NCBI GenBank assembly: GCA_963736305.1
Contig: CAVTOD010000005.1
Location: 186,001-250,000, forward strand
From: DASUPK01 sp963736305
Lineage (GTDB): Bacteria; Actinomycetota; Thermoleophilia; Solirubrobacterales; 70-9
Direction of reading: 5' to 3'
Length of the DNA: 64,000 nucleotides
The translations under genes were made by a program, and so were the position numbers. The notes beneath the pieces were generated by a model. It was not told the DNA's origin and ran no database searches. It saw only the letters and a list, made by a program, of their open reading frames with translations. Position 1 is the stretch's first letter. Every line of letters starts with the position of its first letter. Positions 40,916-50,829 of the stretch are shown here, in pieces.

Positions 40916-43405
40916 CTAGTCGTCGGGCTGGATCGGCTGAGGCTGCGGCGCGACCACGCCGCGCAGCGCGCTGGGAGGCGTATCCGGCGCGACCGCGTAC
41001 CAGTCGACATAGCGGCCGCACGCCTTGCTGAGCGGGATCGTCTCGCGGGCGGGATCGACTCGCGTGGCGGCAAGGCCGCTCAGATACGCCTTGCTCTCGG
41101 TGCGTAGCAGCCGGCCGATGAGCGGCGGATCCCCCACGTCGACGTTCACGACCGCGGTTCCGGCCTTCTTGACGTCCAGCGAGCCGACGGGGTAGTACGG
41201 CGAGGGCCCCCGGAAGAGCAGATTGGTGCGCATCTCCGCGCTGAACGGCGCCCCAAGCCCCGGCCCGCTAGCGGTGAGGTGCAGGGGTTGCGTGCTCGCG
41301 TACTGGAGGGAGAGGTCCCAGTGCCCCGGGGTCAGATAGAGGCGCATGTGTGCCGGCTTCGTCTGCGTCAGCGCCGGGCTCGGGTTCCAGACCTTGCCGA
41401 TCACCGGCTGCACCGTGAAGACGGTCGCCGTTCCGCCGGCCTTCGTGATCGGCGCCTGCTCGGGGTTGCCGCAATCGAGCGGAGCGCCCGGGTTGAGCGG
41501 CTCATACAGCGTGCGGCGCTGGCCGACCGGGCGATCGCGGTGCCAGAGGATGAAGTCGCCCGTCCGCAGCCGCGGCGCGTACCCGGGCGGCGCCTGGCTC
41601 TGCATCGCGGCGCTCGTCGTCACCACCCAGTTGAACTTGTTCATCACGAACTGCGGGACGTTGTCCCAGTCGAACTTCGCGTTCAGGTCGGTCGCCCGGT
41701 AAAGGGAGTGGGTCTCCTCGACGTCGTAGTGGTTGGTGATCGGGGCATAGACCTCCGAGCCGATCAGCTCCCAGGAGACGAAGTTGTCGCGGCCCAGGAA
41801 GAGGACGTTCTGGCCGTCGACGATCGGCCGCATGCGCAGCATCTCCTGGAGGTGGTAATCCGGGCCGACGGCGGATTGCCGCAGAGGGAGCAGCGTGGAG
41901 AACGCTGCCGCGGCCACGAAGACGAGCGTCAGCAACGGAATGGCGAAGCCTGAGATCGGGCGGAGCAGCCCCGGCGGCCACCAGCGGGCTCCCTCCCCCT
42001 CCGGAACATCGCCCTCCTCGCCGGGCAGCGGATCTGCCGAAAGCAACCCCCGCAGGGCGATCACCATGATCAGCGGCGCGGCGATCGCGAGTGCCTTCGC
42101 CTGCGTGTACGGGGTGCCAAGCGCCAGCGAGGCGAGGTAGAGGACCGTCGCCGCGAGCAGAGCCGAGGGCAGCGCGGACTCGCGCCGGGACAGCGCGCGG
42201 CCGAGGCCCCATGCGAACGCGGCCAGTGCGAGCAGGGCACCGAGATAGAAGGCGATCTCAGGCGTTGTCGAGTTGGCCGGGGTGATCCGGAACTCGCCGG
42301 ACGGCCAGACTCCGAACGCCTCCAGCGGGTTGAGGGGCTGGCGGAGGTTTCCGAACCCCACCGTCGGGCCCGTGCCCGATGGATTGAACGCCTTGAAGCT
42401 CGAGAAACTCGCCAGCCGGACGATCTCCGGAAGCGCGGCGACGATCGGGATGCCGATGCCGAGCGCCAGCGCGGATCTGGCTCCACGCAGCCGCTCGCGC
42501 AGCCTCAGGCTCGCGATCAGGCCAACGGCGGGGCCCCTCTCGCGCCGTGCGATGACGAGCATCCAGACGAGCGCGGTGCCGAGCAGCCAGGCCAGCCCGG
42601 GGAAGCTGTAGTTGTAGATCGTGCCCGCGGCGATCACGCCCAGGGGGATGGCCGCCTTGCCGGAGCCACCACGTCCAGACCAGGCGTCTCGCAGCGCCGG
42701 CATCGACAGCGCGAACCCAAGCAGGGCGAGGGCGAGCAGTGGCTCCTTGAATGCCCCCTGGGCCAGGTAGGCCGCGGCGAGGTACGGGCTCGAGGCCAGC
42801 ACCGCCGCCGGCGCCCGCAACCAGTCCCGCACGCCCGCCAGCGCCCCATAGGCCGTCAGCGCCAGCAGCACCGCGATCGCACCGGTGAGCCCCGCAAATG
42901 CTTCGATCAGGCTGGCGCCGCTCACCTTCGCGGTGGCCGCGACGATCGCGTGGGGCCCGAGGGGATAGCCGTCCTTGATCAGGTCCGGTGTCGGGCCCGC
43001 GTGGGAGCCGATCCACTCGGTGAAGAGGAGGTGGGAGGCCATGTCGTCGTTGACCAGGCCCTGGCCGAGGATCCCGACCCGGCCGCTGGCCGCAAACGGG
43101 ATGGCGACCACCAGGGCGGCGCCGACCACCGCGACGACCGCGCCGATCCGCACCGCACCGCCCGGCGCGCGCGTGGTTCCGAAGATCGCGAAGCAGCCGA
43201 TCAAGCAGACGCCGGTGACCGCCGCCGCGGTGACCGCGTGACCCGGCAGCTTGATCGCGATGCCGCAGATCACCAGCAGCGCCGAGATCCCCGTGGCCGG
43301 TCCGGCGGCGGAATGCCGCGGCAGGCCGGCGATCGCCATGATCGCCGAGCCGAGCAGCAGGGAGGCGGCGGCGATCAGCGCCCCCGCCAGCAGAGCCGAA
43401 AACAT
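40916..43405 (-). CDS. Large polytopic membrane protein, GT-C-like
   Basis: 829 residues. About twelve or more membrane helices fill residues 1-480, with an outer loop GLVNDDMASHLLFTEWIGSH carrying paired acidic residues in the position where GT-C glycosyltransferases have the catalytic Asp. A soluble beta-rich extracellular domain of about 250 residues ends the protein (PIVDGQNVLFLGRDNFVSWE, HMRLYLTPGHWDLSLQYAST). This layout is typical of actinobacterial cell-envelope glycosyltransferase-like proteins. Donor and acceptor are unknown. Confidence 0.65.
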   Translation of the reverse strand: MFSALLAGALIAAASLLLGSAIMAIAGLPRHSAAGPATGISALLVICGIAIKLPGHAVTAAAVTGVCLIGCFAIFGTTRAPGGAVRIGAVVAVVGAALVVAIPFAASGRVGILGQGLVNDDMASHLLFTEWIGSHAGPTPDLIKDGYPLGPHAIVAATAKVSGASLIEAFAGLTGAIAVLLALTAYGALAGVRDWLRAPAAVLASSPYLAAAYLAQGAFKEPLLALALLGFALSMPALRDAWSGRGGSGKAAIPLGVIAAGTIYNYSFPGLAWLLGTALVWMLVIARRERGPAVGLIASLRLRERLRGARSALALGIGIPIVAALPEIVRLASFSSFKAFNPSGTGPTVGFGNLRQPLNPLEAFGVWPSGEFRITPANSTTPEIAFYLGALLALAAFAWGLGRALSRRESALPSALLAATVLYLASLALGTPYTQAKALAIAAPLIMVIALRGLLSADPLPGEEGDVPEGEGARWWPPGLLRPISGFAIPLLTLVFVAAAAFSTLLPLRQSAVGPDYHLQEMLRMRPIVDGQNVLFLGRDNFVSWELIGSEVYAPITNHYDVEETHSLYRATDLNAKFDWDNVPQFVMNKFNWVVTTSAAMQSQAPPGYAPRLRTGDFILWHRDRPVGQRRTLYEPLNPGAPLDCGNPEQAPITKAGGTATVFTVQPVIGKVWNPSPALTQTKPAHMRLYLTPGHWDLSLQYASTQPLHLTASGPGLGAPFSAEMRTNLLFRGPSPYYPVGSLDVKKAGTAVVNVDVGDPPLIGRLLRTESKAYLSGLAATRVDPARETIPLSKACGRYVDWYAVAPDTPPSALRGVVAPQPQPIQPDD

Positions 43406-43446
43406 CGCGGAAGCCTAGAGTGCGCCCGTCGTGCGGCGGGGTCCGC

Positions 43447-44226
43447 TCAGAGCCCGGGGACGTGCCGGGCGACGAATCCGCGCGGATACGCGTCATAGGG
43501 GTGCCAGCGAGGTCCCGAGCCGCGGGCGTCGCCGACGGTGTCCCAGCGCAGCCCGGCGATCACCGCGTAGACGTGCGTGGGACTCGCGTAGATCGTGAGC
43601 CACTGGCCCTGCCCGGGCTCGCCGTAGCCCATGAATGCACCGGAGGTGAGCGTCGTCTGCAGCAGGCCGGCGCCGGCGAGCGCGTAGCTGACGGCGCCGG
43701 AGCAGTCGTAGCCCTTTGATTGAAACGAGCCGTGACCGCCGCCCCACCGGTATGGCTGGCCGACGATCAGGTTCGCGGCGCTGATCATCGCCTGGATCGC
43801 GTCCGGTGCACCCGCGGGCGCCAGCGCCGTCCTGTTGAGCAGCAGCGCGGAGTCGTTGCCCCCCACCGGGTGGGTGGCGGTGTAGACCCGCTTTCGCTCC
43901 GCCGGCGAGGGAGGCTGGTACGAGCCGTTGGTCCCGGCCGAAGCGGCGGGCATCCCGGTCTTCGGGTCGATCGGTGCGGGGGCTGGTTTGGGCTGCTGGG
44001 GCGCGGGGGTCGAAGACGCCGTCGGGTGCGAGGGGTCGTACTGCGGGGCCGCCGTCCACGGCTCCGGCGCGAGCTTCGTGTCCGCAAGCTTGTTGGGAGC
44101 GGCCTTGGAGCCGCCACCGCTGACCTTCGGCCCGGCGATCAGCACCGCGGCCGCGGCGACCACGACGATCGCGCCCCCGACGAGCACGCTGCGTCTGCGT
44201 ATGTGACGACTGAGTCTCGAGAGCAC
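43447..44226 (-). CDS. NlpC/P60-like exported peptidase
   Basis: 259 residues from GTG 44226; the frame is open to 44352 but would then overlap the next gene. One membrane anchor SVLVGGAIVVVAAAAVLIAG, a Pro/Ala-rich linker, then the papain-like domain. The catalytic Cys is in VGQPYRWGGGHGSFQ...YDCSGAVSYALAGAG and the His in SPTHVYAVIAGLRWD. These are the marks of NlpC/P60 cell-wall endopeptidases. The substrate would be peptidoglycan stem peptide. Confidence 0.82.
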   Translation of the reverse strand: MLSRLSRHIRRRSVLVGGAIVVVAAAAVLIAGPKVSGGGSKAAPNKLADTKLAPEPWTAAPQYDPSHPTASSTPAPQQPKPAPAPIDPKTGMPAASAGTNGSYQPPSPAERKRVYTATHPVGGNDSALLLNRTALAPAGAPDAIQAMISAANLIVGQPYRWGGGHGSFQSKGYDCSGAVSYALAGAGLLQTTLTSGAFMGYGEPGQGQWLTIYASPTHVYAVIAGLRWDTVGDARGSGPRWHPYDAYPRGFVARHVPGL

Positions 44227-44257
44227 GTCCTGGCCCCTTCCCGCGGAGGAGCCAACT

Positions 44258-44941
44258 CTAGGCGGGATGCGACCGTTTCGCGCCGCCCAGCGCGCTTCGG
44301 CCGAGATCGATCCGGTACACGCGGACAACGCCTCGCGGGCGCGCCTCGACATCCCAGCGCGCCTCGGCCTGCTCGAAGAACGCGCCGGCCGCCGGCCGTC
44401 CCGGGTCAGCGATCCACGCCACCGGCGCCAGGCGCGGGAGCAGATCGAGCAGCATGGCGACGCCCGGCCGCTCGTAGAGGACGTCGGAGGCGAGAGCGAG
44501 GTCGAACGGGCCCCTTTCCACCAGCTCGTCCGGGTCGGCCCAGTCGACCGCCGCGGTTTCGACCTCGACCTCGTTCACCTCCGCATTGCGCCTGACCAGC
44601 GCGAGGGCGTCGATGTCTCCGTCGGTCGCGATCACCTCGGCGCCGCCGCGGGCGGCGGCGATGCTGGGGACCGCCAGCCCGCAACCGAGCTCGACCACTC
44701 GCATTTCACCCAGCTCCTCGCGATCGAGCTCCCGCGCCAGCGCGACGCCGCTGCGCCAGAGAACCGACCAGTACGGAGCGATCGGCGCCCATTCGACCTG
44801 GTGGTCGTCGGGGATCTTTGCGGCCTCGGCCGGCTGGAGCATGCTGAGCTCGCCGCTGGGCAGCTCGATCGTATGGGTGACGAACTCCTCGGACAGGGGG
44901 TCTGGACCCGGGGTCAGGCTGCCGTCTCTTGTGCGGCCCAC
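44258..44941 (-). CDS. Class I SAM-dependent methyltransferase
   Basis: 227 residues from GTG 44941, overlapping the upstream stop by 28 bp; a start at GTG about 44881 (VTHTIELPS) is also possible. SAM motif I is MRVVELGCGLAVPSIAAARGG, the acidic residue after strand 2 is IATDGDIDAL, and motif IV is FDLALASDVLYERP. The sequence resembles lysine/nicotinamide N-methyltransferase-like (Methyltransf_16) proteins. Target unknown. Confidence 0.78.
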   Translation of the reverse strand: MGRTRDGSLTPGPDPLSEEFVTHTIELPSGELSMLQPAEAAKIPDDHQVEWAPIAPYWSVLWRSGVALARELDREELGEMRVVELGCGLAVPSIAAARGGAEVIATDGDIDALALVRRNAEVNEVEVETAAVDWADPDELVERGPFDLALASDVLYERPGVAMLLDLLPRLAPVAWIADPGRPAAGAFFEQAEARWDVEARPRGVVRVYRIDLGRSALGGAKRSHPA

Positions 44942-47900
44942 TCGGCCCGGAAGACGCGGTGGCTACCCGCCAGGCCCTTGAGCTCCAGTTCGCGTCCGTC
45001 GTCGAAGCGGGTGCCGTTGTCGTTGCCGCTCGCCGCGTCGCGCATCTCCTCGGAGACGAGGATCTCGCCCCCCATCGCCTGGGCGGCGATCCGGGCGGCC
45101 AGGATGACGTTCTTGCCGAAGTAGTCGCCCTCCTCGGAGATCACCTCCCCGGTGTGGAGTCCCATCCGCACGTGCAGAGACTCTCCGCTGCCATCGCGTT
45201 CGCGCTCCGCGAAGGCCCGCTGCACGTCGATCGCGCATGCGAGCGCCTCGCATGGATCTGGGAAGGCGAGCATGAAGCCGTCGCCCTGGCTCTTCACCTC
45301 GTAGCCGTCATGACGCGAGACCTGCTCGCGGAAGATGGCGTTGTGCTCGCGCAGTACCCCGAGCCACTGCTCGTCTCCGAGCCGCTCGGTGAGCACGGTC
45401 GAGTCCTCGATGTCGCTGAACAGGATCGCGACCGTCCCATCCGGCGCCGCGTGGGCGCGCATGTCGGGGCGCTCCTCCTCGAGGGCGGAGACCATGTCGT
45501 CGATCGAGGTCGTCACGTCGACCCCGCTCAGGCCCTGGGCTTCGAGCCGATCCCGCAGGGCTCGATCGACGATCCAGCGGGCCCCCATCTCCCGGGCGGT
45601 GCCGAGCACCGTTGAGAGCATCTCGACGGCCAGGTCCCGGTCGGTCGCCGCGTCGCGCGCGAGCAGCATCTCGGCGAGCGCCAGCCCGCAGAGGGCCATC
45701 CCGGGCCGGTCGCCCATGCGAGTTGCGATCTCCACGGCATTGCCCAGGTGCCGCTCCGCGTCGTCCATGCGCCCCGCCGTCTGGGCGAGCAGGCCGAGCA
45801 CCCGGTCGACCGGGCCGTTGCATCCCGCGGCCCTCGCCACGACGATCACCAGGCCCTCGTAGGGCAGCAGCTCCTCGTAGATCTGCCGGGCGCGGTCGGC
45901 ATCGCCGATCAGCGCGATCGCCTCCCCCATCAGGCTCATCGCCGTGAACCAGTTGGCGTCGGCCGGCAGGGCGCTGAAGTCGTTGCCGGCGAAGCGCTGG
46001 AGCTCGAGCCTGGCGAGCTCGTGGTCGCCTGAGCGGGCGGCGAGCGTGATCACGGCGGTGCGCCAGGCCGGGATGCCCGGGAAGCGCTCGGCGAGATCTC
46101 GCGCCGACGGCAGGAGCTCGCCGGCGCGGCCCTGCATGCTGCGGATCTGGGTCATCTGGATGCCGTAGTACTGCTGCGCGAGCGGCTGCTCGGCGCGCTC
46201 GCCCGCCCGTCTCGCCTGCTCGGCGAGCCGCTCCGCCTCGTCGATCTTCCCGTCGAGGAGGACTCGCATCCCGCGCAGGGCGTAGGTGTGCCAGGTGTGC
46301 TCCGGCATCCGGAGCTCGTCGGCGAGCGTCGCGTAGACGGTCAGCTCCCGGTCAACCGCGGCGACGTCGCCGAGCTCCAGGTAGCTCCAGGCCCTGTAGG
46401 CGTGGCCGCGGAGCATGGCCTCCCGGTCCCCGCAGGCCGACCCGAGCTCCAGCATCTCCTCGGCGATCGCCAGCCGCTCGCGCGCGGCATTCGGGCCCGT
46501 CGGGATGAAGATCTTGCGGTGGAGGGCCGCGGCCAGGGTCGTCGGGGCATCGACCTCGCGGGCGAGCTCGATCGCCTTGTCGACGAGCGTCGTCGACTCG
46601 GTGAGGTCGTTGTCGACCCAGTACATCTCCGCCGACTTGGCGCTGAGCAGCGCCGCTCGGCGTGCGGTCCGCTCGGGCCCAATCCGGTCAAGGGACTCGT
46701 CGAGCAGGATGAGGAGCTTCTCGTCCAGGCGGCCGGCGTCGCTCATCATCGCGATCCCGATCGCCGCCCCCACCAGGCTGTCGGTGTCGTCGAGGCGGCG
46801 AGCCGACTCCGCCGCGCCCTCGAACGCCTGGCGGGCATCCGCCACTCGCGCCGACTTGGCCGCAGCCCCGCCGAGCGAGAGCAGGAGGCTGCAGCGCAGC
46901 GCCTCATCCGGCTCGTCCATCAGCTCGAGCACCTCGAGCGCTCGCCCGTACACGTCGACCGCGTCCTCGTATGCGAGCTGCTCCATGTCCTGCTCGCCCG
47001 CGCGCTGCGCGTAGTCGATTGCCTTCGCCAGATCGTCCCTCGGCGCGGCCTCCAGGAAATGGTGCGCCAGCTCGCCGAGCCGCTCGTCGACATTGCCGCC
47101 GCAGACCTCCTCGATCGCCAGCCCGGCCCTCTCATGGAGCGCCGAGCGCTTCGGCGGGCTGAGCTCCTCGTAGAGCGTGTCGCGGACGAGCGCGTGCGCG
47201 AAGGAGTAGTGGCCGTCGCCGAGGTCGGTGACCAGCCGCTCGGCGATCGCCTCCTGCGCGGCCTTCATCAGCTGGGCGGGCTCCCGCTGTGCGACCCGCC
47301 AAACGAGGTCCTCGTCGAAGTCCCGGCCGATCACCGCGGCGACCCGAAGTACCCGGTTCGTCTCGTCGCTGAGGCGGTCGAGGCGGCGTCCCACGACCTC
47401 GCGGACCCCCTGGGGGATCTGGAGCTCCGCGGCGCTGCCGCCGGAGGTGAGCTTGCCCTCGCTGGCCAGCAGCCGGACGACTTCCCCGACGAAGAACGGA
47501 TTGCCGTCCGTCTGCACCTGAACCGCCTCGGCGAGGCCGGGCGGGGCCGGCGTTCCCGCGGTCATATCGATATAGCGCTCGACCGCGGCGACCGAGAGGC
47601 CACGGAGCGGGATGCGGTCGCTCCCCTCGATGCCGGACATCTCCCCCAGGATCCGGGCCAGTGGATGGTGGCGGCCGAGCTCGACGTCGCGGTAGGCGCC
47701 GATGATGAGCAGTCCGCTGGAGGCCAGCTCCCGGGCCGCAAAGCGGAGCAGAAGCAGTGAGGGCTCATCCGCCCAGTGGAGGTCGTCCAGCACGAGCACG
47801 ATGGGACGATCGCGCGCGGCAGACAGCAGCAGGCTGGTGACCGAATCGAAGAGGCGGAACCGGGCCTCTTCCGTGTCGCTGACCTTGGCCGGCTCGATGT

Positions 47901-49227
47901 CGAGCTTCTCCGCCACCTCGGGGATCAGTTGGGCCACCTCCGCCGCGCCGGAGCCGAGCTGCCAGGCGAGGGCGACCGGGTCCGCATCGCGGACGTAGGC
48001 GCGAATCGCCTGCACCCAAGGCCAGTAGGCCGGGGCGCCCTCGTCCTCGCGGCAGCGGCCCCAGTAGACGCGGGCTCCGCTCACGCGGGCGTAGGTAGCG
48101 AGCTCCTCGGCCGCGCGGGTCTTTCCGATGCCCGGCTCCCCGACCAGGAGCTGGAGGGAGCCGCGTCCGGCGAGGGCCGTGTCGACGGCCTCGCGCAGTC
48201 GCTCGAGCTCGAGCTCGCGCCCGACGAACACGCCGCCCGCGAGGCTCTCGAGCGGATTGGCTCGTCGCTCCTCCGCCGGGTCCGCCGGCTGCTCCTCCAG
48301 CGCCACGAGCATCAGCTCGCGGGCCTCGGTGGCGTTGGCCGGCCGGTCGTCGGGCCGCTTGGCGAGCAGACGCAGCACCACGCGGTCAAGCGCCTCCGGT
48401 ACCGCCTCGTTCTGGCGCGATGGCGGGACCGGGTCGGCGTGCAGATGCTGGGAGATGATCGACACCGCATCGTCGCCCGGGAACGGCGGCTGGCCGGTGA
48501 GCATCTCGTAGAAGAGGGCGCCGAGCGAGTACAGGTCGCTCTTCGGGCCGGCGGCCTCTCCGAGCGCCTGCTCGGGAGGCAGGTAGGCGACGGTGCCGAC
48601 CAGTGTGCCGCCGCTGACGCGGGCGCGCGCCTCGGTGGTCGCGAGGCCGAAGTCGCCGAGCCTGGCACGGCCGTCGTCGTCGATCCAGACGTTCGCGGGC
48701 TTCAGGTCGCGGTGGACGATGCCCCGCGCGTGAGCGTGCCCGAGAGCCTGGGTGACGTCCGCGGCGATCTCGACCGCGCGTTCGACCTCCAGCCGGCCCC
48801 CGCCGGCGGCGAGCAGTCCCTCGACGTCCCCGCCCGACATGTACCGGCTGACGATGAAGGGGTTGCCGGCCTCCTCTCCGGTGTCCAGGACGGTGACGAC
48901 CTGAGGGTGGTCGCCCAGCTTGCGCATCGCCTCGGCCTCGCGGCGCGCCCTCGCCTGGATTCCGGCGCCGACATCGGCGGTGTCATAGAGCGCCACGGCG
49001 ACCTCGGTGCCGGTGGCGGTGTCGTCGGAGAGATAGACGCGCTTTCGCCCGCCCTGCCCGAGGAAGCGCCGGACCCGGTAGCGCCCTGCGATCTCCGCCG
49101 GGACGTCGTCAGGAAGCGGCTCCGGCCGAGGCTCGACGACCGCCGGCTCGGCAGTGAGCTCGGCTCCGCAGGAGTCGCAGAACCGGGCTCCTTCACGATT
49201 TTCGTTGCCGCAGGACGGACACCGCAT
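44914..49227 (-). CDS. Zinc-ribbon / Ser-Thr kinase / AAA ATPase / TPR / nucleotidyl cyclase protein
   Basis: 1437 residues. Order: zinc ribbon MRCPSCGNENREGARFCDSCG (1-21); protein kinase domain about 49-310, with FLGQGGRKRVYL, GIVHRDLKPANVW (172-182), GDFGLATTE (191-198) and YLPPEQALGE; an AAA/STAND-type ATPase from 333 (LVGEPGIGKTRAAEE, Walker B VLVLDDLHWAD); TPR-like helices about 700-1200; class III cyclase at the end (VAILFSDIEDSTVLTERLG, GYEVKSQGDGFMLAF, RMGLHTGEVISEEGDYFGKN). Both cyclase metal Asp are present. The kinase beta-3 Lys appears replaced: VAVALYD with D82 where VAxK is expected. It likely couples sensing to cyclic-nucleotide output. Confidence 0.88.
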   Translation of the reverse strand: MRCPSCGNENREGARFCDSCGAELTAEPAVVEPRPEPLPDDVPAEIAGRYRVRRFLGQGGRKRVYLSDDTATGTEVAVALYDTADVGAGIQARARREAEAMRKLGDHPQVVTVLDTGEEAGNPFIVSRYMSGGDVEGLLAAGGGRLEVERAVEIAADVTQALGHAHARGIVHRDLKPANVWIDDDGRARLGDFGLATTEARARVSGGTLVGTVAYLPPEQALGEAAGPKSDLYSLGALFYEMLTGQPPFPGDDAVSIISQHLHADPVPPSRQNEAVPEALDRVVLRLLAKRPDDRPANATEARELMLVALEEQPADPAEERRANPLESLAGGVFVGRELELERLREAVDTALAGRGSLQLLVGEPGIGKTRAAEELATYARVSGARVYWGRCREDEGAPAYWPWVQAIRAYVRDADPVALAWQLGSGAAEVAQLIPEVAEKLDIEPAKVSDTEEARFRLFDSVTSLLLSAARDRPIVLVLDDLHWADEPSLLLLRFAARELASSGLLIIGAYRDVELGRHHPLARILGEMSGIEGSDRIPLRGLSVAAVERYIDMTAGTPAPPGLAEAVQVQTDGNPFFVGEVVRLLASEGKLTSGGSAAELQIPQGVREVVGRRLDRLSDETNRVLRVAAVIGRDFDEDLVWRVAQREPAQLMKAAQEAIAERLVTDLGDGHYSFAHALVRDTLYEELSPPKRSALHERAGLAIEEVCGGNVDERLGELAHHFLEAAPRDDLAKAIDYAQRAGEQDMEQLAYEDAVDVYGRALEVLELMDEPDEALRCSLLLSLGGAAAKSARVADARQAFEGAAESARRLDDTDSLVGAAIGIAMMSDAGRLDEKLLILLDESLDRIGPERTARRAALLSAKSAEMYWVDNDLTESTTLVDKAIELAREVDAPTTLAAALHRKIFIPTGPNAARERLAIAEEMLELGSACGDREAMLRGHAYRAWSYLELGDVAAVDRELTVYATLADELRMPEHTWHTYALRGMRVLLDGKIDEAERLAEQARRAGERAEQPLAQQYYGIQMTQIRSMQGRAGELLPSARDLAERFPGIPAWRTAVITLAARSGDHELARLELQRFAGNDFSALPADANWFTAMSLMGEAIALIGDADRARQIYEELLPYEGLVIVVARAAGCNGPVDRVLGLLAQTAGRMDDAERHLGNAVEIATRMGDRPGMALCGLALAEMLLARDAATDRDLAVEMLSTVLGTAREMGARWIVDRALRDRLEAQGLSGVDVTTSIDDMVSALEEERPDMRAHAAPDGTVAILFSDIEDSTVLTERLGDEQWLGVLREHNAIFREQVSRHDGYEVKSQGDGFMLAFPDPCEALACAIDVQRAFAERERDGSGESLHVRMGLHTGEVISEEGDYFGKNVILAARIAAQAMGGEILVSEEMRDAASGNDNGTRFDDGRELELKGLAGSHRVFRAEWAAQETAA

Positions 49228-49290
49228 GGCCTCAACTAGTAAATCAGCCGGTGCCGGCCGCGCTATTTGGGAATGACCCTACGTCGCCCC

Positions 49291-50829
49291 CTAGCCGTTG
49301 AGTCTGGCGAACATCTTGCGCTGCGCCTTGTAGAGGCCCGGGAACTCGGCGTAGAGGCGGTCGTAGGCGTCCCGGTTTCTTGGATCCGGCTGGAACACGC
49401 GGTCGACCGGGACCAGATCGCGGATCTGATCGCGCGACACCGCGCCGAGCCCGAGTGCGGCGAAGAGCGCGGCGCCGCGGAGGTTCGCGTGCATCGGGTC
49501 GGTGACGCGCTCGATCGTCCGGTCCATGACGTCGGCGTGGATCTGGCACCAGAGGTCGGGGATCGCACCTCCGCCGAAGATGCGCAGCGGGTCGAGCCGC
49601 TGCTTCGCGAAGCGCTCGACCGCCTCGTTGAGCCAGCGGCTGTTGTAGGCGACCCCCTCGAGGACCGAGCGGATCAGGTCGGCATTGCCGGTCTCGACGG
49701 AGAGGTTGTGCCAACCGCCGCGCGCATTGCGGTCGTCGACCGGAGAGCGCTCGCCGGCGATCCACGGCGTGAAGATGATCCCGCCGCTCCCCGGTGGGGA
49801 GCTCGACGCCATCTCGATCAGCTGCTCGAACTCCGCCGGATCCCCGAGGGTGAAGCTGTCTCGTAGCCAGCGCAGGCAAAGTCCCGCGGCCTCATGGTTG
49901 TTCGCGACCAGGTAGCTGCTCGAGTCAAGTCCCGGGACGGTCGCGATCGAGTGGACGGCGTCGGTCTTCTTGCGCGGAAACGGCAGCGAAATCCAGGAGG
50001 TGGTGCTGATGGTCATGTGCGGCTCCCCCTCCCCGATCGCTCCGCAGCCGAGCGCGGCGGAGTGCAGGTCCGGCGTGCCGGTGACGACCTGCGCGCCGGG
50101 GCTGATCCCGAGCTCGGAGGCCACCTGCGGTCGCACCGTCCCGATCAGCGAGCCGGTCGCGACCAGGGGCGGGAGCTTGCCGGCGTTGAGCCCCAGCCGC
50201 CGGACGAGCACCTGGTCGTACTCGAGCCGCTCGAGACGGCGGTTGTCGGTGAGCCAGGCGCCGCTCATCGAGGCATGGGTGGCCGCCGCCCGCCCGGTGA
50301 ATCGCATGGTCAGGTAGTCGACGGGCTCCAGGTACCAGCGGGCCCGCGAGGCGATCTCGGGCTCGTCGCGCTCGAGATGGAGCATGTGGCTGACGGGGTC
50401 CCCGCCGAACGGCGACGGGATGCCGCCCGTGTGCCGGATCCAGGTAGCCAGGGCGCGGGGCGAGTAGCCCATCAGCGGACCACCGATGGCCTCGCGCGAG
50501 CGGGGCGCGCCACGAGTGTCGAGCCACATCAGGCAGGGGCCGACCGGCTCGCCTGCCTCGTCCACGGGGATCGTGCTGGCCCACTGCCCGGTGCAGGACA
50601 CCGCGACCACGGTCTCGGCGGGAATGCCCTTCAGAACCGATGCGGCCAGCTCGCGAACCATCCCCCACCACGCGGAGGCGTCCTGGATGGCGCCGCCGCC
50701 GGGCAGCCGCTCGGTCTCGTAGTCGCACTGGGCGACCGCGGCGACCTCGCCGGCCAGCGATACGGCGCCGACCTTGAGCGCGCCGCTCCCCAGGTCGATC
50801 GCGAGGGCGAACCCCTCGTCGCGGTTCAC
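49291..50829 (-). CDS. FGGY-family carbohydrate kinase (xylulokinase-like)
   Basis: 512 residues. FGGY landmarks: ALAIDLGSGALKVGAV (phosphate 1), VVAVSCTGQWASTIPVDEAG, LMWLDTRGAPRSREAIGG, the catalytic Asp in VVTGTPDLHSAALGCGAI, and adenosine motifs VAYNSRWLNEAVERF and LRIFGGGAIPDLWCQIHADV. The usual substrate is a ketose or polyol. The gene overlaps the upstream PLP enzyme by 4 bases, so the two are translated together; the kinase may therefore act on a product or precursor of that lyase. Confidence 0.85.
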   Translation of the reverse strand: MNRDEGFALAIDLGSGALKVGAVSLAGEVAAVAQCDYETERLPGGGAIQDASAWWGMVRELAASVLKGIPAETVVAVSCTGQWASTIPVDEAGEPVGPCLMWLDTRGAPRSREAIGGPLMGYSPRALATWIRHTGGIPSPFGGDPVSHMLHLERDEPEIASRARWYLEPVDYLTMRFTGRAAATHASMSGAWLTDNRRLERLEYDQVLVRRLGLNAGKLPPLVATGSLIGTVRPQVASELGISPGAQVVTGTPDLHSAALGCGAIGEGEPHMTISTTSWISLPFPRKKTDAVHSIATVPGLDSSSYLVANNHEAAGLCLRWLRDSFTLGDPAEFEQLIEMASSSPPGSGGIIFTPWIAGERSPVDDRNARGGWHNLSVETGNADLIRSVLEGVAYNSRWLNEAVERFAKQRLDPLRIFGGGAIPDLWCQIHADVMDRTIERVTDPMHANLRGAALFAALGLGAVSRDQIRDLVPVDRVFQPDPRNRDAYDRLYAEFPGLYKAQRKMFARLNG

